Below are positions 20,080 to 28,730 of a stretch of DNA of 64,000 nt, piece by piece. A model generated the notes under the pieces. That model saw only the letters and a list, made by a program, of their open reading frames with translations. It was not told the origin of the DNA and ran no database searches. Origin of the DNA: Streptomyces sp. TSRI0107 (GTDB lineage Bacteria; Actinomycetota; Actinomycetes; Streptomycetales; Streptomycetaceae); the NCBI RefSeq assembly GCF_001905845.1, contig NZ_LIVZ01000013.1, positions 124,001 through 188,000 of the forward strand, written 5' to 3'. The position numbers and the translations under genes were made by a program. The first letter of the stretch is position 1; every line of letters starts with the position of its first letter.

Positions 20080-21290
20080 CCACCGAAGCCGTTCCGCTCA
20101 GCGGCTCCCGCTTCCAGACCGAACCGGCCCAGCTCTACCGGGAGATGCGCCGCGACCACGGCCCCGTCGCCCCCGTCCTGCTCGACGGCGGCGTACCGGC
20201 GTGGCTGGTGCTCGGCTACCGCGAGCTGCACCAGGTGACGGGGGACCCGGTCCTCTACAGCCGTGACTCGGGCCTGTCGAACCAGTGGGACAGCATCCCC
20301 GACGACTGGCCGCTGCTGCCGATGATCGGCCGTGAGCAGCCGTCCATCCTCTACACCGTCGGCGAGCGGCACCACCAGCGCGCCGGCATGATCGGCAAAG
20401 CCCTGGAGGCGGTGGATCCGTCCGCGCTGCGCCGCCATTCCGAGCGGTTCGCCGACGAGTTGATCGACGCCGTCTGCACCACCGGTACGGCGGATCTCGT
20501 CGGCCAGTACGCGATGCTGCTGCCGGTGCGGGTACTGGCCAAGCTCTACGGCTTCCCCGACGACCAGGGAACCGGACTGGTCACCGCGCTCAACGACATG
20601 ATCGACGGACGGGAGCGGGCCCTCGACGGCCAGCGGCACCTCGCCCAGTCCATGGCCGAGCTGGTGGCGCAGCGCCACGCGGAGCCCGCCGACGACGTCG
20701 TCTCCCGCATGCTGGCGGACGGCGGCTTCACCGAGGAGGAGGTCATGCAGGACCTCATGGTGATGACCGCCGCCGGACACCAGCCGACCGCCGACTGGAT
20801 CGGCAACTCGCTGCGCCTGATGCTCACCGACGACCGTTTCGCCGCCTCCCTGTTCGGCGGGCGCAACAGCGTCGCCGAGGCCATGAACGAGGTCCTCTGG
20901 GAGGACACCCCGACGCAGAACGTGGCCGGCCGCTGGGCGTCGCGCGACACCCAGCTCGCCGGACGCCAGATCCGGGCAGGCGACCTCGTCCTGCTCGGTC
21001 TCCAGGCCGCCAACGCCGACCCGCAGGTGCGGACCGACGCCTCCGCGTTCACCGGCGGGAACAGCGCGCACTTCTCGTTCGGCCACGGCGATCACCGGTG
21101 CCCCTTCCCCGCGCAGGAGATCGCCGAGGTGATCGCCCGGACGGCCATCGAGGTCGTCCTCGACCGGCTGCCCGACATCGACCTGGCGGTCCCGGCCGAG
21201 TCCCTGACCCGTCGCCCCTCGCCCTGGCTGCGCGGACTGACGGAGCTGCCCGTGCGGTTCACACCCACCCCTGCTCTGGGAGGCAACTGA
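20076..21290 (+). CDS. CYP157-like cytochrome P450 lacking ExxR
   Basis: The product has 404 residues and the GTG at 20076 overlaps the cvnD stop. The heme loop is FGHGDHRC with Cys342, but it continues PFPAQ instead of the usual xG. The K-helix position that should read ExxR is Glu272-Val-Leu-Trp275, so the arginine is missing. The I-helix reads AAGHQPTAD, with Gln in place of the usual acidic residue. The CYP157 family, found in conservons next to CYP154 enzymes, is known for lost ExxR. It may bind heme with altered geometry or act as a partner of the downstream P450. Confidence 0.88.
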   Translation: MTTEAVPLSGSRFQTEPAQLYREMRRDHGPVAPVLLDGGVPAWLVLGYRELHQVTGDPVLYSRDSGLSNQWDSIPDDWPLLPMIGREQPSILYTVGERHHQRAGMIGKALEAVDPSALRRHSERFADELIDAVCTTGTADLVGQYAMLLPVRVLAKLYGFPDDQGTGLVTALNDMIDGRERALDGQRHLAQSMAELVAQRHAEPADDVVSRMLADGGFTEEEVMQDLMVMTAAGHQPTADWIGNSLRLMLTDDRFAASLFGGRNSVAEAMNEVLWEDTPTQNVAGRWASRDTQLAGRQIRAGDLVLLGLQAANADPQVRTDASAFTGGNSAHFSFGHGDHRCPFPAQEIAEVIARTAIEVVLDRLPDIDLAVPAESLTRRPSPWLRGLTELPVRFTPTPALGGN

Positions 21291-21292
21291 CC

Positions 21293-22519
21293 ATGACGTC
21301 CGGCACCGCAGACGTGCGGATCCCCCTGGACCCCTTCGTCACCGACCTGGACGGCGAGAGCGCGAAGCTGCGCGCAGCGGGACCCCTGGCGGCGGTCGAG
21401 CTGCCCGGCGGTGTCCCCGTGTGGGCCGTCACCCGGCACGCCGAGGCGAAGGCCCTGCTGACGGACCCCCGGCTGGTCAAGGACATCAACCGGTGGGGTG
21501 CCTGGCAGCGCGGCGAGATCCCGGCGGACTGGCCGCTGATCGGCCTGGCCAACCCGGGCCGCTCGATGCTGACCGTGGACGGCGCCGACCACCGGCGGCT
21601 GCGCACGCTCGTCGCCCAGGCCCTCACCCCCCGGCGGGTCGAGGAGATGCGCGCCCGTATCACCGAGCTCACCGAGGGGCTGCTGGACGCGCTCCCCGCG
21701 GACGCCGGTGTCGTCGACCTCAAGGCGGCCTTCGCCTACCCGCTGCCGATGTACGTCGTCGCCGACCTCATGGGCATCGACGAGGCCCGTCTGCCCCGGC
21801 TCAAGGTGCTGTTCGAGAAGTTCTTCTCGACCCAGACCCCGCCGGACGAGGTCGTCGCCACCCTCGTGGAACTGGCCGCGATCATGGCCGAGACGGTCGC
21901 GGCGAAGCGGGCGGCACCCGGTGACGACCTGACCAGCGCGCTCGTACTGGCCTCCGAGGACGGCGACCGGCTGACCGACGAGGAGATCGTCTCCACCCTC
22001 CAGCTGATGGTCGCCGCCGGGCACGAGACCACCATCTCGCTCATCGTCAACGCCGTCGTCAACCTCTCCACCCACCCCGACCAGCGGGCGCTCGTGCTGT
22101 CCGGAGAGGTCCCCTGGTCGGCGGTGATCGAGGAAACGCTGCGCTACGCGACCCCGACCTCGCACGTCCTCATCCGGTTCGCGACCGAGGACGTCCCGGT
22201 AGGCGACAAGGTGATCCCCGCCGGGGACGCGCTCATCGTGTCGTACGGCGCGATAGGCCGCGACGAACTGGCGCACGGCCCGACGGCGGGCGACTTCGAC
22301 ATCACCCGCGAGACGCGGACCCGGCACATCTCCTTCGGCCACGGCCCGCACGTGTGCCCCGGCGCGGCGCTCTCCCGGCTGGAGGCGGGGGTGGCCCTGC
22401 CCGCGCTGTACGCCCGTTTCCCGAGGCTCGACCTCGCGGTGCCGGCGTCGGCACTGCGCAACAAGCCGGTGGTCACCCAGAACGACCTCTTCGAGCTGCC
22501 GGTACGGCTCGACGGCTGA
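21293..22519 (+). CDS. CYP154-like cytochrome P450
   Basis: The product has 408 residues. The ATG at 21293 follows GGGAGG and lies two bases after the upstream P450. All P450 signatures are present: AAGHETT in the I-helix, EETLR as ExxR, and FGHGPHVCPGA around the heme thiolate. CYP154 enzymes hydroxylate steroids, macrolides or similar substrates, and the physiological substrate in conservons is unknown. As the last gene of the six-gene conservon it depends on external ferredoxin and reductase, none of which is encoded here. Confidence 0.9.
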   Translation: MTSGTADVRIPLDPFVTDLDGESAKLRAAGPLAAVELPGGVPVWAVTRHAEAKALLTDPRLVKDINRWGAWQRGEIPADWPLIGLANPGRSMLTVDGADHRRLRTLVAQALTPRRVEEMRARITELTEGLLDALPADAGVVDLKAAFAYPLPMYVVADLMGIDEARLPRLKVLFEKFFSTQTPPDEVVATLVELAAIMAETVAAKRAAPGDDLTSALVLASEDGDRLTDEEIVSTLQLMVAAGHETTISLIVNAVVNLSTHPDQRALVLSGEVPWSAVIEETLRYATPTSHVLIRFATEDVPVGDKVIPAGDALIVSYGAIGRDELAHGPTAGDFDITRETRTRHISFGHGPHVCPGAALSRLEAGVALPALYARFPRLDLAVPASALRNKPVVTQNDLFELPVRLDG

Positions 22520-22559
22520 CCGAGGTCCGCGGGAAGCCCAACTGCCGTGGATATACGCG

Positions 22560-22591
22560 GCGGGCCCCGCCGGTCGCCCGGCGGGGCCCGC
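22560..22591. terminator. Bidirectional terminator
   Basis: A perfect 14-bp stem (GCGGGCCCCGCCGG paired with its complement) with a four-base loop lies between the convergent CYP154 and protease genes. Confidence 0.8.
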
Positions 22592-22614
22592 GCACGTCGG
22601 AGGCTCCTGTCCGG

Positions 22615-23802
22615 TCAGGTGGTGTGCAGCGTCAGCCCGTAACGGCCGAGGATCTCGTTCACCGGCTGGAACCAGGTCTCACCCCCGCCGGAGCAGTTGC
22701 CCCAGCCGCCGGAGGTGACGCCCTGAGCCTGGTCACCGCTGATGAACGAGCCGCCCGAGTCGCCCGGTTCGGCGCACACGCTGGTCTTCGTCATCTGACG
22801 CACGGCGCCCTGGCTGTAGTTGACCGTCTCGTTCTTGGCCAGTACGGCACCGCAGTGCCAGCGGGTCGTCGACCCCGAGCGGCAGATCGAGGCACCGATC
22901 GGCGCCTCGGCCGAGCCGCGCACCAACTGGTCCGGGACGGTGCCCCAGCCGAGCACCACCGGCACGGTCCACCAGCCGCTGCCGACGTTGACCCACGCGT
23001 AGTCGTTCTCGGGGAACGAGGAGCCCTGGAAGTTGCCGATGTAGGAGCCGTCCCAGCCCCTGACCCCGGCACCCGCGCCGCCGCAGTGTCCGGCGGTGAC
23101 GAAACCACCGTGCACCGAGAAGCCGATGGAGCAGCGGACGTTGCCGGTGTAGTACGGGTCGCCGCCCACGGTTCCCGCCGCGAAAGTCCGCGCGGCGGCC
23201 CGCACGGTGCGCACGGTCACGGGTCCGGCCTCGCGGGCCTGGTCCACGAACCGGCGGACATCGTTGTCGGCTCGCTCGCCGCGAACGACGTTCACGACCA
23301 CCGTGTTCGCGATCGGATCGACCGACCAACTGCTCACACCCGCAGGTGCGTCCAGGCGGTCGATTCGCGATTTGGCCGCGTCGAGCCGGCGTTCGCTGTG
23401 CTCGACGGTGCGGACGGCGGCGCCGGACGAGCGCAGGGCGCGGACCGTCGAGGCCTCGGCGTCCGCGGTGACGGCGACGGTCAGCTTCCCGCTCGCCGCG
23501 TCGAACCAGGCGCCGCCGTACGCGGATCCGGCAGCCTTGCGTGCCTGGGGCGCGAGGCCGGTGGCGCGGCGTTCGGCGGCGAGGCGTGCCTCGGCCTCGG
23601 ACCGCGACAAGCCGAAGTCCCTCTGCATCGCCTTCAGCAGCCCGGCGGAGGCCGGAGCGGAATCGGCCGAGCGGGTGGTGGAGTGCGAAGGGGCGGAACC
23701 GGCGGTGTCGCTGGCCGAGGCGGGCAGCGTGCCGGCCGCGGCCCAACTGCCGATCAGGAGCATCGCGGCCACGCCGACATGCCTGAGTCTGGTGCGTCTC
23801 AT
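22615..23802 (-). CDS. Secreted streptogrisin-like S1 serine protease
   Basis: The product has 395 residues from the ATG at 23802. A signal peptide (about 1-30) with hydrophobic VGVAAMLLIGSWAAAG is followed by a long pro-domain of the alpha-lytic protease type (LLKAMQRDFGLSRSEAEARL), and then by the chymotrypsin-fold protease. Catalytic residues are visible in FVTAGHCG (His), ENDYAWV (Asp) and EPGDSGGSF (Ser). The pro-domain acts as a folding chaperone and is removed after export. It is an extracellular protease with unassigned specificity. Confidence 0.93.
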   Translation of the reverse strand: MRRTRLRHVGVAAMLLIGSWAAAGTLPASASDTAGSAPSHSTTRSADSAPASAGLLKAMQRDFGLSRSEAEARLAAERRATGLAPQARKAAGSAYGGAWFDAASGKLTVAVTADAEASTVRALRSSGAAVRTVEHSERRLDAAKSRIDRLDAPAGVSSWSVDPIANTVVVNVVRGERADNDVRRFVDQAREAGPVTVRTVRAAARTFAAGTVGGDPYYTGNVRCSIGFSVHGGFVTAGHCGGAGAGVRGWDGSYIGNFQGSSFPENDYAWVNVGSGWWTVPVVLGWGTVPDQLVRGSAEAPIGASICRSGSTTRWHCGAVLAKNETVNYSQGAVRQMTKTSVCAEPGDSGGSFISGDQAQGVTSGGWGNCSGGGETWFQPVNEILGRYGLTLHTT

Positions 23803-23960
23803 GGAAGTTGCCCTTCGTCGTTCCCTTGAGGTGGGGGTGGAACAACCGCAGACTGAGAGCGCTCTCACAGGATTTGGGCAGATCCTAGCGACTCGCGACG
23901 GTCAGGTCCATGCCAACGCGGAGATTGGCGCGTTCACGAGTGCGACGACGAAGTCGTCGG

Positions 23961-24698
23961 TCACGGGCTCGTCGCTCTCCTCAACGCCGCTTCCAGCCCG
24001 TCGAGGAACACTTCCAACGCACCTGGATAAGCACTGTCGTTCATGGTCTCCGCCAGCGCGTCCACGGACGCGGCGATATGCGGGTACCGGTCCGCGTCCA
24101 GGCAGGCGTACGTCTGATGCCACGCCGCGCGGTCGGCAGCCGAGGCCTCGGCGGGAAGAGCCATCGCCGCCGCGTCGATGGCGGCGAAGCCCAGCGTGAA
24201 GTCGATGAAGCGGTGGTAGTGGCGGGCGGCGTCGGCCGGGGGGAACCCGGCGCCGCGCAGGATTCCCAGGCCGATCTCCACCCCCTTCATCTCGTTGGGG
24301 CGGCGCGTGACCCTGGACGCCGCCAGCACCGCGGCCTGCGGATGCGCCGTGTAGGTGCGATGCAGGCTGGTCCCCACGCGGCGCACGTCCTCCCGCCAGT
24401 CACCCGTGACGCGCACGTCGCGCAGGCTCATGCCGATCAGTTCGTCCGCCACCGCGAGCACCAGGTCGTCGGTGCTGCGGAAGTAGCGGTAGAGGGACGA
24501 GGGGTCCGCCCCGAGTGCCGTACCCAGCCGCCGCACGCTCAGCGCGTCACTGCCGTGCTGGCTGAGCAGACGGATCGCGGTGCTCACGATCAGCTCATGG
24601 CTGAGCGTGGTCCCCGCCTTCGTGGTGCGGCGTCGGCGCCCGGTCGCGAGCCGCCCCGGGGGAGCGGCACCGTCCGAATCACCGGTCAGGGCGTCCAT
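23961..24698 (-). CDS. TetR-family regulator
   Basis: The product has 245 residues. The N-terminal HTH has LIVSTAIRLLSQHGSDALSV followed by LGADPSSLYRYFRSTDDLVLAV, a standard TetR recognition helix. The C-terminal ligand domain has the TetR_C pattern without recognisable ligand residues. It lies just downstream of the amidohydrolase on the same strand. Its upstream region has an operator-like site (24748-24765) that also occurs in front of the permease, so it probably controls itself and the transporter/amidohydrolase genes. Confidence 0.9.
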   Translation of the reverse strand: MDALTGDSDGAAPPGRLATGRRRRTTKAGTTLSHELIVSTAIRLLSQHGSDALSVRRLGTALGADPSSLYRYFRSTDDLVLAVADELIGMSLRDVRVTGDWREDVRRVGTSLHRTYTAHPQAAVLAASRVTRRPNEMKGVEIGLGILRGAGFPPADAARHYHRFIDFTLGFAAIDAAAMALPAEASAADRAAWHQTYACLDADRYPHIAASVDALAETMNDSAYPGALEVFLDGLEAALRRATSP

Positions 24699-24747
24699 GC
24701 GTACTCCAGGAGGGTGGCGGCAGGAGGCGGGGCTGAGGCGCGGCGAC

Positions 24748-24765
24748 TATGACAACATCGTTGAC
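24748..24765. promoter_or_regulatory. Predicted TetR operator, copy 1
   Basis: TATGACAACATCGTTGAC lies upstream of the TetR gene. Read on the other strand it is GTCAACGATGTTGTCATA, and it matches 15 of 18 positions of the site at 28257-28274. The core GTCAAC-n3-GTTGTC is an imperfect inverted repeat. Confidence 0.6.
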
Positions 24766-24798
24766 CAGCGGTGTCCAGGGGTGTTCCGCGTACTGCGG

Positions 24799-26445
24799 TC
24801 AGGCGTCCGGCGCCGCGTGGACCCGGCGGCCGTCGACGTAGGTGAGGTGCACGCGGGTCTCGGCGATCGCCTCCTGCGGGATGGCGAACGGGTCGCGGTC
24901 GAGGACGACGAGGTCGGCCCGGTTGCCGGGGCGCAGGCTGCCGGTGTCGTCCAGGTGGTTCACGTATGCGCTGCCGGCCGTGTACGCCGCGAGGGCGGTG
25001 GTGAGGTCGAGGGCCTGCTCGGGGAGGAACGGCTTCGCGGTGGAGTCCGGCAGCACACGGTTGACCGCCACGTGGATGCCGGCGAGGGGGTCGGGGCTGG
25101 ACACGGGCCAGTCGCTGCCCGCGGCGAGGGCGGTGCCCGCGCGCAGCAGATCTCCGAACGGGTACTGCCACGCGGCGCGTTCCGGGCCGAGGAAGGGAAT
25201 GGTCAGGTCGTCCATCTGCGGTTCGTGGGCGGCCCACAGGGCCTGGATGTTCGCCGTGGCGCCCAACTCCCGGAAACGGCCGATGTCGTCGGGGTGGACG
25301 ACCTGGAGGTGGGCCAGATGCGGACGGGTGTCGCGCCGGCCGTTGGCGGCGCGCGCGGCGGCCACCGCGTCGAGGGCCTCGCGGACCGCGCGGTCGCCCA
25401 AGGCGTGGAAGTGGACCTGGAAGTCCTCGGCGTCGAGAGCCGCGACGTACCGCTTGAGGGCGTCGGGATCGATGAAGCTGAGACCGCTGTTCGCCGTGGC
25501 GCAGCCGCAGCCGTCCAGATACGGAGCGGTCATGGCGGCGGTGTGGTTCTCCGCCACCCCGTCCTGCATGATCTTGACCGTGGAGCAGCGCAGCCTGCCG
25601 TGGGTGAGGCGCTCGCGCTTGGCCATGAGGTCGGGGATCTGCTCCTCTCCGGCCGTCCGGTGCCACCACAGGGAGCCGACCACCGAGGCGGTCAGCGAGC
25701 CGTCCCGGGCGGCGGTGAGGTAGGCGTCGGAGGGGTCGGGGTAGCCGTCCGAGCCGCACAGCAGGGCGTCCTGCCAGGCCGTGATGCCCAGGCTGTGCAG
25801 CAGTTCCTGCGCGCGCAGCAGTCCGGTCAGCCGGTCCGCGGGGGTCTGGGGCGGCAGGTGCCGGCCCACCAGGCCGACCGCGCCCTCCTGGAGCATGCCG
25901 ACGGGCTCGCCGTCGGCGTCGCGTTCGATGCGGCCGTCCACCGGGTCGGGGCTGTCGGCGGTGATGCCGGCGATCTCCAGGGCGCGCGAGTTGACCCAGG
26001 CGCCGTGATGGTCGCGGTTGAGCAGGTGGACGGGCCGGTCGGGGATCACCGTGTCGAGGGCCTGCCGGGTCGGTATGCCACCGTCGAAGCTCTCCATCGA
26101 CCAGCCGCCCCCGGTGATCCACTCCTTCTCCGGGTGGGCGTCGGCGTATGCGCGCACACGGCGCAGGTACTCGTCCGGGTCGACGGTCCCCGTCAGGTCG
26201 CATTCACCGAGTTCCAGGCCGCCCATGACGGCGTGGATGTGCGCGTCCTGGAAGCCGGGCAGCAGCAACCGGCCGCGCAGGTCGACCACTTCGGTGTGGT
26301 CTCCGACGAGCTCCTCGACCTCGGAGTGGCCGACGGCGGTGATCCGGCCGTCGGTCACGGCGAGGCAGGTGGCCCGGCTCCGGGACGGGTCCATCGTGAG
26401 GACCGGGCCGTTGGTGAAGACGAGATCTGCGGCGGGGTGAGACAT
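24799..26445 (-). CDS. YtcJ-like amidohydrolase
   Basis: The product has 548 residues from the ATG at 26445. The amidohydrolase-3 (YtcJ) pattern is clear: LLLPGFQDAHIH binds metal, HFHALGDRAVREALDA is central, and GSDWPVSSPDPLAGIHVA carries the C-terminal aspartate. The end has GNRADLVVLDRDPF, the small beta-sandwich typical of the superfamily. It hydrolyses an amide or amidine bond in the cytosol and the substrate is unknown. It lies between the APC permease and the TetR gene, suggesting uptake followed by hydrolysis. Confidence 0.9.
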   Translation of the reverse strand: MSHPAADLVFTNGPVLTMDPSRSRATCLAVTDGRITAVGHSEVEELVGDHTEVVDLRGRLLLPGFQDAHIHAVMGGLELGECDLTGTVDPDEYLRRVRAYADAHPEKEWITGGGWSMESFDGGIPTRQALDTVIPDRPVHLLNRDHHGAWVNSRALEIAGITADSPDPVDGRIERDADGEPVGMLQEGAVGLVGRHLPPQTPADRLTGLLRAQELLHSLGITAWQDALLCGSDGYPDPSDAYLTAARDGSLTASVVGSLWWHRTAGEEQIPDLMAKRERLTHGRLRCSTVKIMQDGVAENHTAAMTAPYLDGCGCATANSGLSFIDPDALKRYVAALDAEDFQVHFHALGDRAVREALDAVAAARAANGRRDTRPHLAHLQVVHPDDIGRFRELGATANIQALWAAHEPQMDDLTIPFLGPERAAWQYPFGDLLRAGTALAAGSDWPVSSPDPLAGIHVAVNRVLPDSTAKPFLPEQALDLTTALAAYTAGSAYVNHLDDTGSLRPGNRADLVVLDRDPFAIPQEAIAETRVHLTYVDGRRVHAAPDA

Positions 26446-26570
26446 GGGAGACGGGCTTCCAATCGTGGGTCTACGGGTTGGGTTTCCGGGAAAGGCCGTG
26501 ACCGTGTCCGTGGGTGCCTGTGCCTGTGCACGGGACAGGTACGGCCGGTGAGGCGCGTGGTCGTGAGCCG

Positions 26571-28073
26571 TCAGGGCAGCGGCTGGGCTTCGGGCTCCGC
26601 GGCGGTGGGGGCGGGGGCCTGTGGCGTGAAGTAGGGTGCCCGCCGGTGCCACTTGGCGACGGCGCTCACGATCAGGCCGATGACGACCATGACCGCCGGG
26701 CACAGAAGGTTGAACCAGCCGTTGTCCACGCTGACGGCGAAGGTGTTGCTGAGCGTGGCGTAGTAGAACGCGAGATAGGCGCCGAGAGCGAGCAGGAGCA
26801 GTCCGCACACGGCGGGGACGAGGACGGCGCCCACTGCCTGCCGTGGATCGGTGCGGAAGGAGCGGACCGTGCCGCGGAACCGGGCCGCACAGGCGAGTGC
26901 GACGAGGCCGTAGTAGAGGGCGACGAGCAGGCCGATCGCGTTGACCGCGGCGAGGATGGCCTCGTTGAGCTTGGGGATCACCAGCATGAGCACCGCGATG
27001 ACCGCCGAGATCAGGGTGATGAGGACGGTGCCCGCGGTCGGACCGCCGTGCCGCTCACTGACGCGGCTCCAGACCGGTCCGAGAGTGCGCTCCCGGCTCA
27101 TGGCCAGCGTGAGACGGGCGGTGGGGATGATTCCCGCCTGGAGGGAGGCCACGGCGGAGAACATCAGAGCGATCAGCGGGAGAGTGGCCAGCGGCTCGTC
27201 GGCGAGACGGGAGGCGAAGTAGGTCAGACCCTCGGCGCCGGTCCCGCTCATCTCGGGCTCCGTCATCACCCGCTGGAAGGCTGCGGCGCCCAGCAGGAAC
27301 AGGCCGAGCATGGTGAACAGCGCGATATGGCTGCCACGGGCGGCGTCGCCGGTGTTCTCGGTCTCCTCGGTGACGGAGAAGGCGGCGTCCCAGCCCCAGT
27401 AGAAGAAGACCGCCAGGACCAGCCCCTGGGCCAGACCGCTCACCGAGTCGACGGCGAGCGGGTCGAACCAGGAGAACGAGAACGGCTGGTCCCCGGCGAC
27501 AAGGCCCCAGCAGCAGAAGACGAGCAGGACCACGTACTCGAACACGAGCAGCCAGGTCTGGAAGCGGGTCGCCTTCTGCACCCCGGTGACGGCGGTGATG
27601 GTGACGGCGGCCAGGACGAACAGACCGACGAGAGTGCACTGGAGCGTCGAGTTGGCGTCGAGCTGCCGGCCGAACAGACTGTCCAACCCCGCCTTGTGGG
27701 CGCACTGGATGAGCACGGAGCCCGTGACGGACGTGGTGTAGGCGAGGAAGACGACACCGGCCGCCAGAGGCACCCAGCCCGCGATCATCCCGAGCCAGGG
27801 CCCCAGGGTGCGCCCGACCCACGCGTACGCGGTGCCGCAGTTGGGTTCCGACTTGTTCAGCCGCGCGTAGGCGCCGACGATGCCGAGCATCGGCAGGAAC
27901 GCCAGCAGGAGGATCACGGGAGTCTGCCGCCCGGTGATGGAGGCGAGCGCGCCGAGCCCGATGCCGATGCTGGTCGTGGCGGCCGTGCTGGAGGCGGCGA
28001 GGGCGATCCCGTCGATGATGCCCAGGGACTTTCTCAGCTCGACGGGCGGTGGGGTGGTGCTGGTGTCTGCCAT
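26571..28073 (-). CDS. APC-superfamily amino acid/amine permease
   Basis: The product has 500 residues from the ATG at 28073, with twelve or so hydrophobic helices. The start GIIDGIALAASSTAATTSIGIG is the substrate-binding TM1 region of the APC family. A late acidic segment (SVTEETENTGD) is in the loop common to this subgroup. It imports amino acids, amines or similar compounds through the cytoplasmic membrane. It is followed by the amidohydrolase, which may act on the imported compound. Confidence 0.9.
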   Translation of the reverse strand: MADTSTTPPPVELRKSLGIIDGIALAASSTAATTSIGIGLGALASITGRQTPVILLLAFLPMLGIVGAYARLNKSEPNCGTAYAWVGRTLGPWLGMIAGWVPLAAGVVFLAYTTSVTGSVLIQCAHKAGLDSLFGRQLDANSTLQCTLVGLFVLAAVTITAVTGVQKATRFQTWLLVFEYVVLLVFCCWGLVAGDQPFSFSWFDPLAVDSVSGLAQGLVLAVFFYWGWDAAFSVTEETENTGDAARGSHIALFTMLGLFLLGAAAFQRVMTEPEMSGTGAEGLTYFASRLADEPLATLPLIALMFSAVASLQAGIIPTARLTLAMSRERTLGPVWSRVSERHGGPTAGTVLITLISAVIAVLMLVIPKLNEAILAAVNAIGLLVALYYGLVALACAARFRGTVRSFRTDPRQAVGAVLVPAVCGLLLLALGAYLAFYYATLSNTFAVSVDNGWFNLLCPAVMVVIGLIVSAVAKWHRRAPYFTPQAPAPTAAEPEAQPLP

Positions 28074-28256
28074 GGGCAACCGGTCCTCGGGGACGGGACG
28101 CACAGCGTCCGTGGGCGGCTGGAAGGAGTTCCGACGCGGGCGGCGCGGGCAGACCGGATCCTGAGCGATCCGCACCGCGCGGTCGGGTGAACAGGGGCGG
28201 CCAACGCGGAGGTGCCGCGCTGACGGAGCCACATGAAACCGCCGGCGAAAGTTATC

Positions 28257-28274
28257 GTCAATCCTGTTGTCATA
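28257..28274. promoter_or_regulatory. Predicted TetR operator, copy 2
   Basis: GTCAATCCTGTTGTCATA lies about 190 bases upstream of the permease start and matches the site before the TetR gene at 15 of 18 positions. Confidence 0.6.
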
Positions 28275-28295
28275 AGCCAGGCGACCGCGGACACG

Positions 28296-28332
28296 GCAGC
28301 GCCCCGGACCTGTCGGCGGTCCGGGGCGCTGC
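28296..28332. terminator. Strong hairpin, probable terminator
   Basis: A perfect 15-bp stem (GCAGCGCCCCGGACC with its complement) and a seven-base loop lie just beyond the end of the broken MDR gene. It probably ended that transcript. Confidence 0.75.
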
Positions 28333-28387
28333 GCGGTGCCCGAAGGGCGGCGCCGAGGTGCGTCGCCGTCGTCACACGAGTCCGGTG

Positions 28388-28712
28388 TCAGTCCACCACG
28401 AGGACGATCTTGCCGGTGCCGGGCTTGGTGGACTGGGCCGTGGCCGCCTGTTCCAGGGGGAACGTGGCGGCGACGGAGGGCGTGAGGCGGCCGGCGGAGG
28501 CGAGAGCGGCCAGTTCGGTCATGCCGAGCCGGTCGGCCTCGACGAAGAGCCCTGCCAGACGTACTCCGCGTCCGGCGCGGCCGGGGCCAGGGTCGGAGGC
28601 AGGGTGGAGACCAGGATGCCGCCGGGCTTGAGCGCCTTGACCGCCTGCACCGGGTAGTCGCCGCCGACGGGGATCGCGCCGCCCCCGTTGGCCGCGATCG
28701 TCGGTTCGAGAG
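28388..28712 (-). pseudogene. Zinc-type (MDR) oxidoreductase C-terminal remnant
   Basis: On the minus strand a piece of a quinone-oxidoreductase-like protein reads IAANGGGAIPVGGDYPVQ and KPGGILVSTLPPTLAPAAPD. It then changes frame into LAGLFVEADRLGMTELAAL and ends TKPGTGKIVLVVD with a stop at 28388. The N-terminal two thirds are missing and there is at least one frameshift, so it is dead. Confidence 0.8.
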
Positions 28713-28730
28713 CTCACGACATGGGCCAGG

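Noticed and set aside
24799..26808. Longer start for the amidohydrolase at 26808
   Set aside because: It would run over the permease gene; the ATG at 26445 matches the family start.
26514..28190. 558-residue plus-strand frame, Glu/Gly-rich
   Set aside because: It is antisense to the permease with its many membrane helices.
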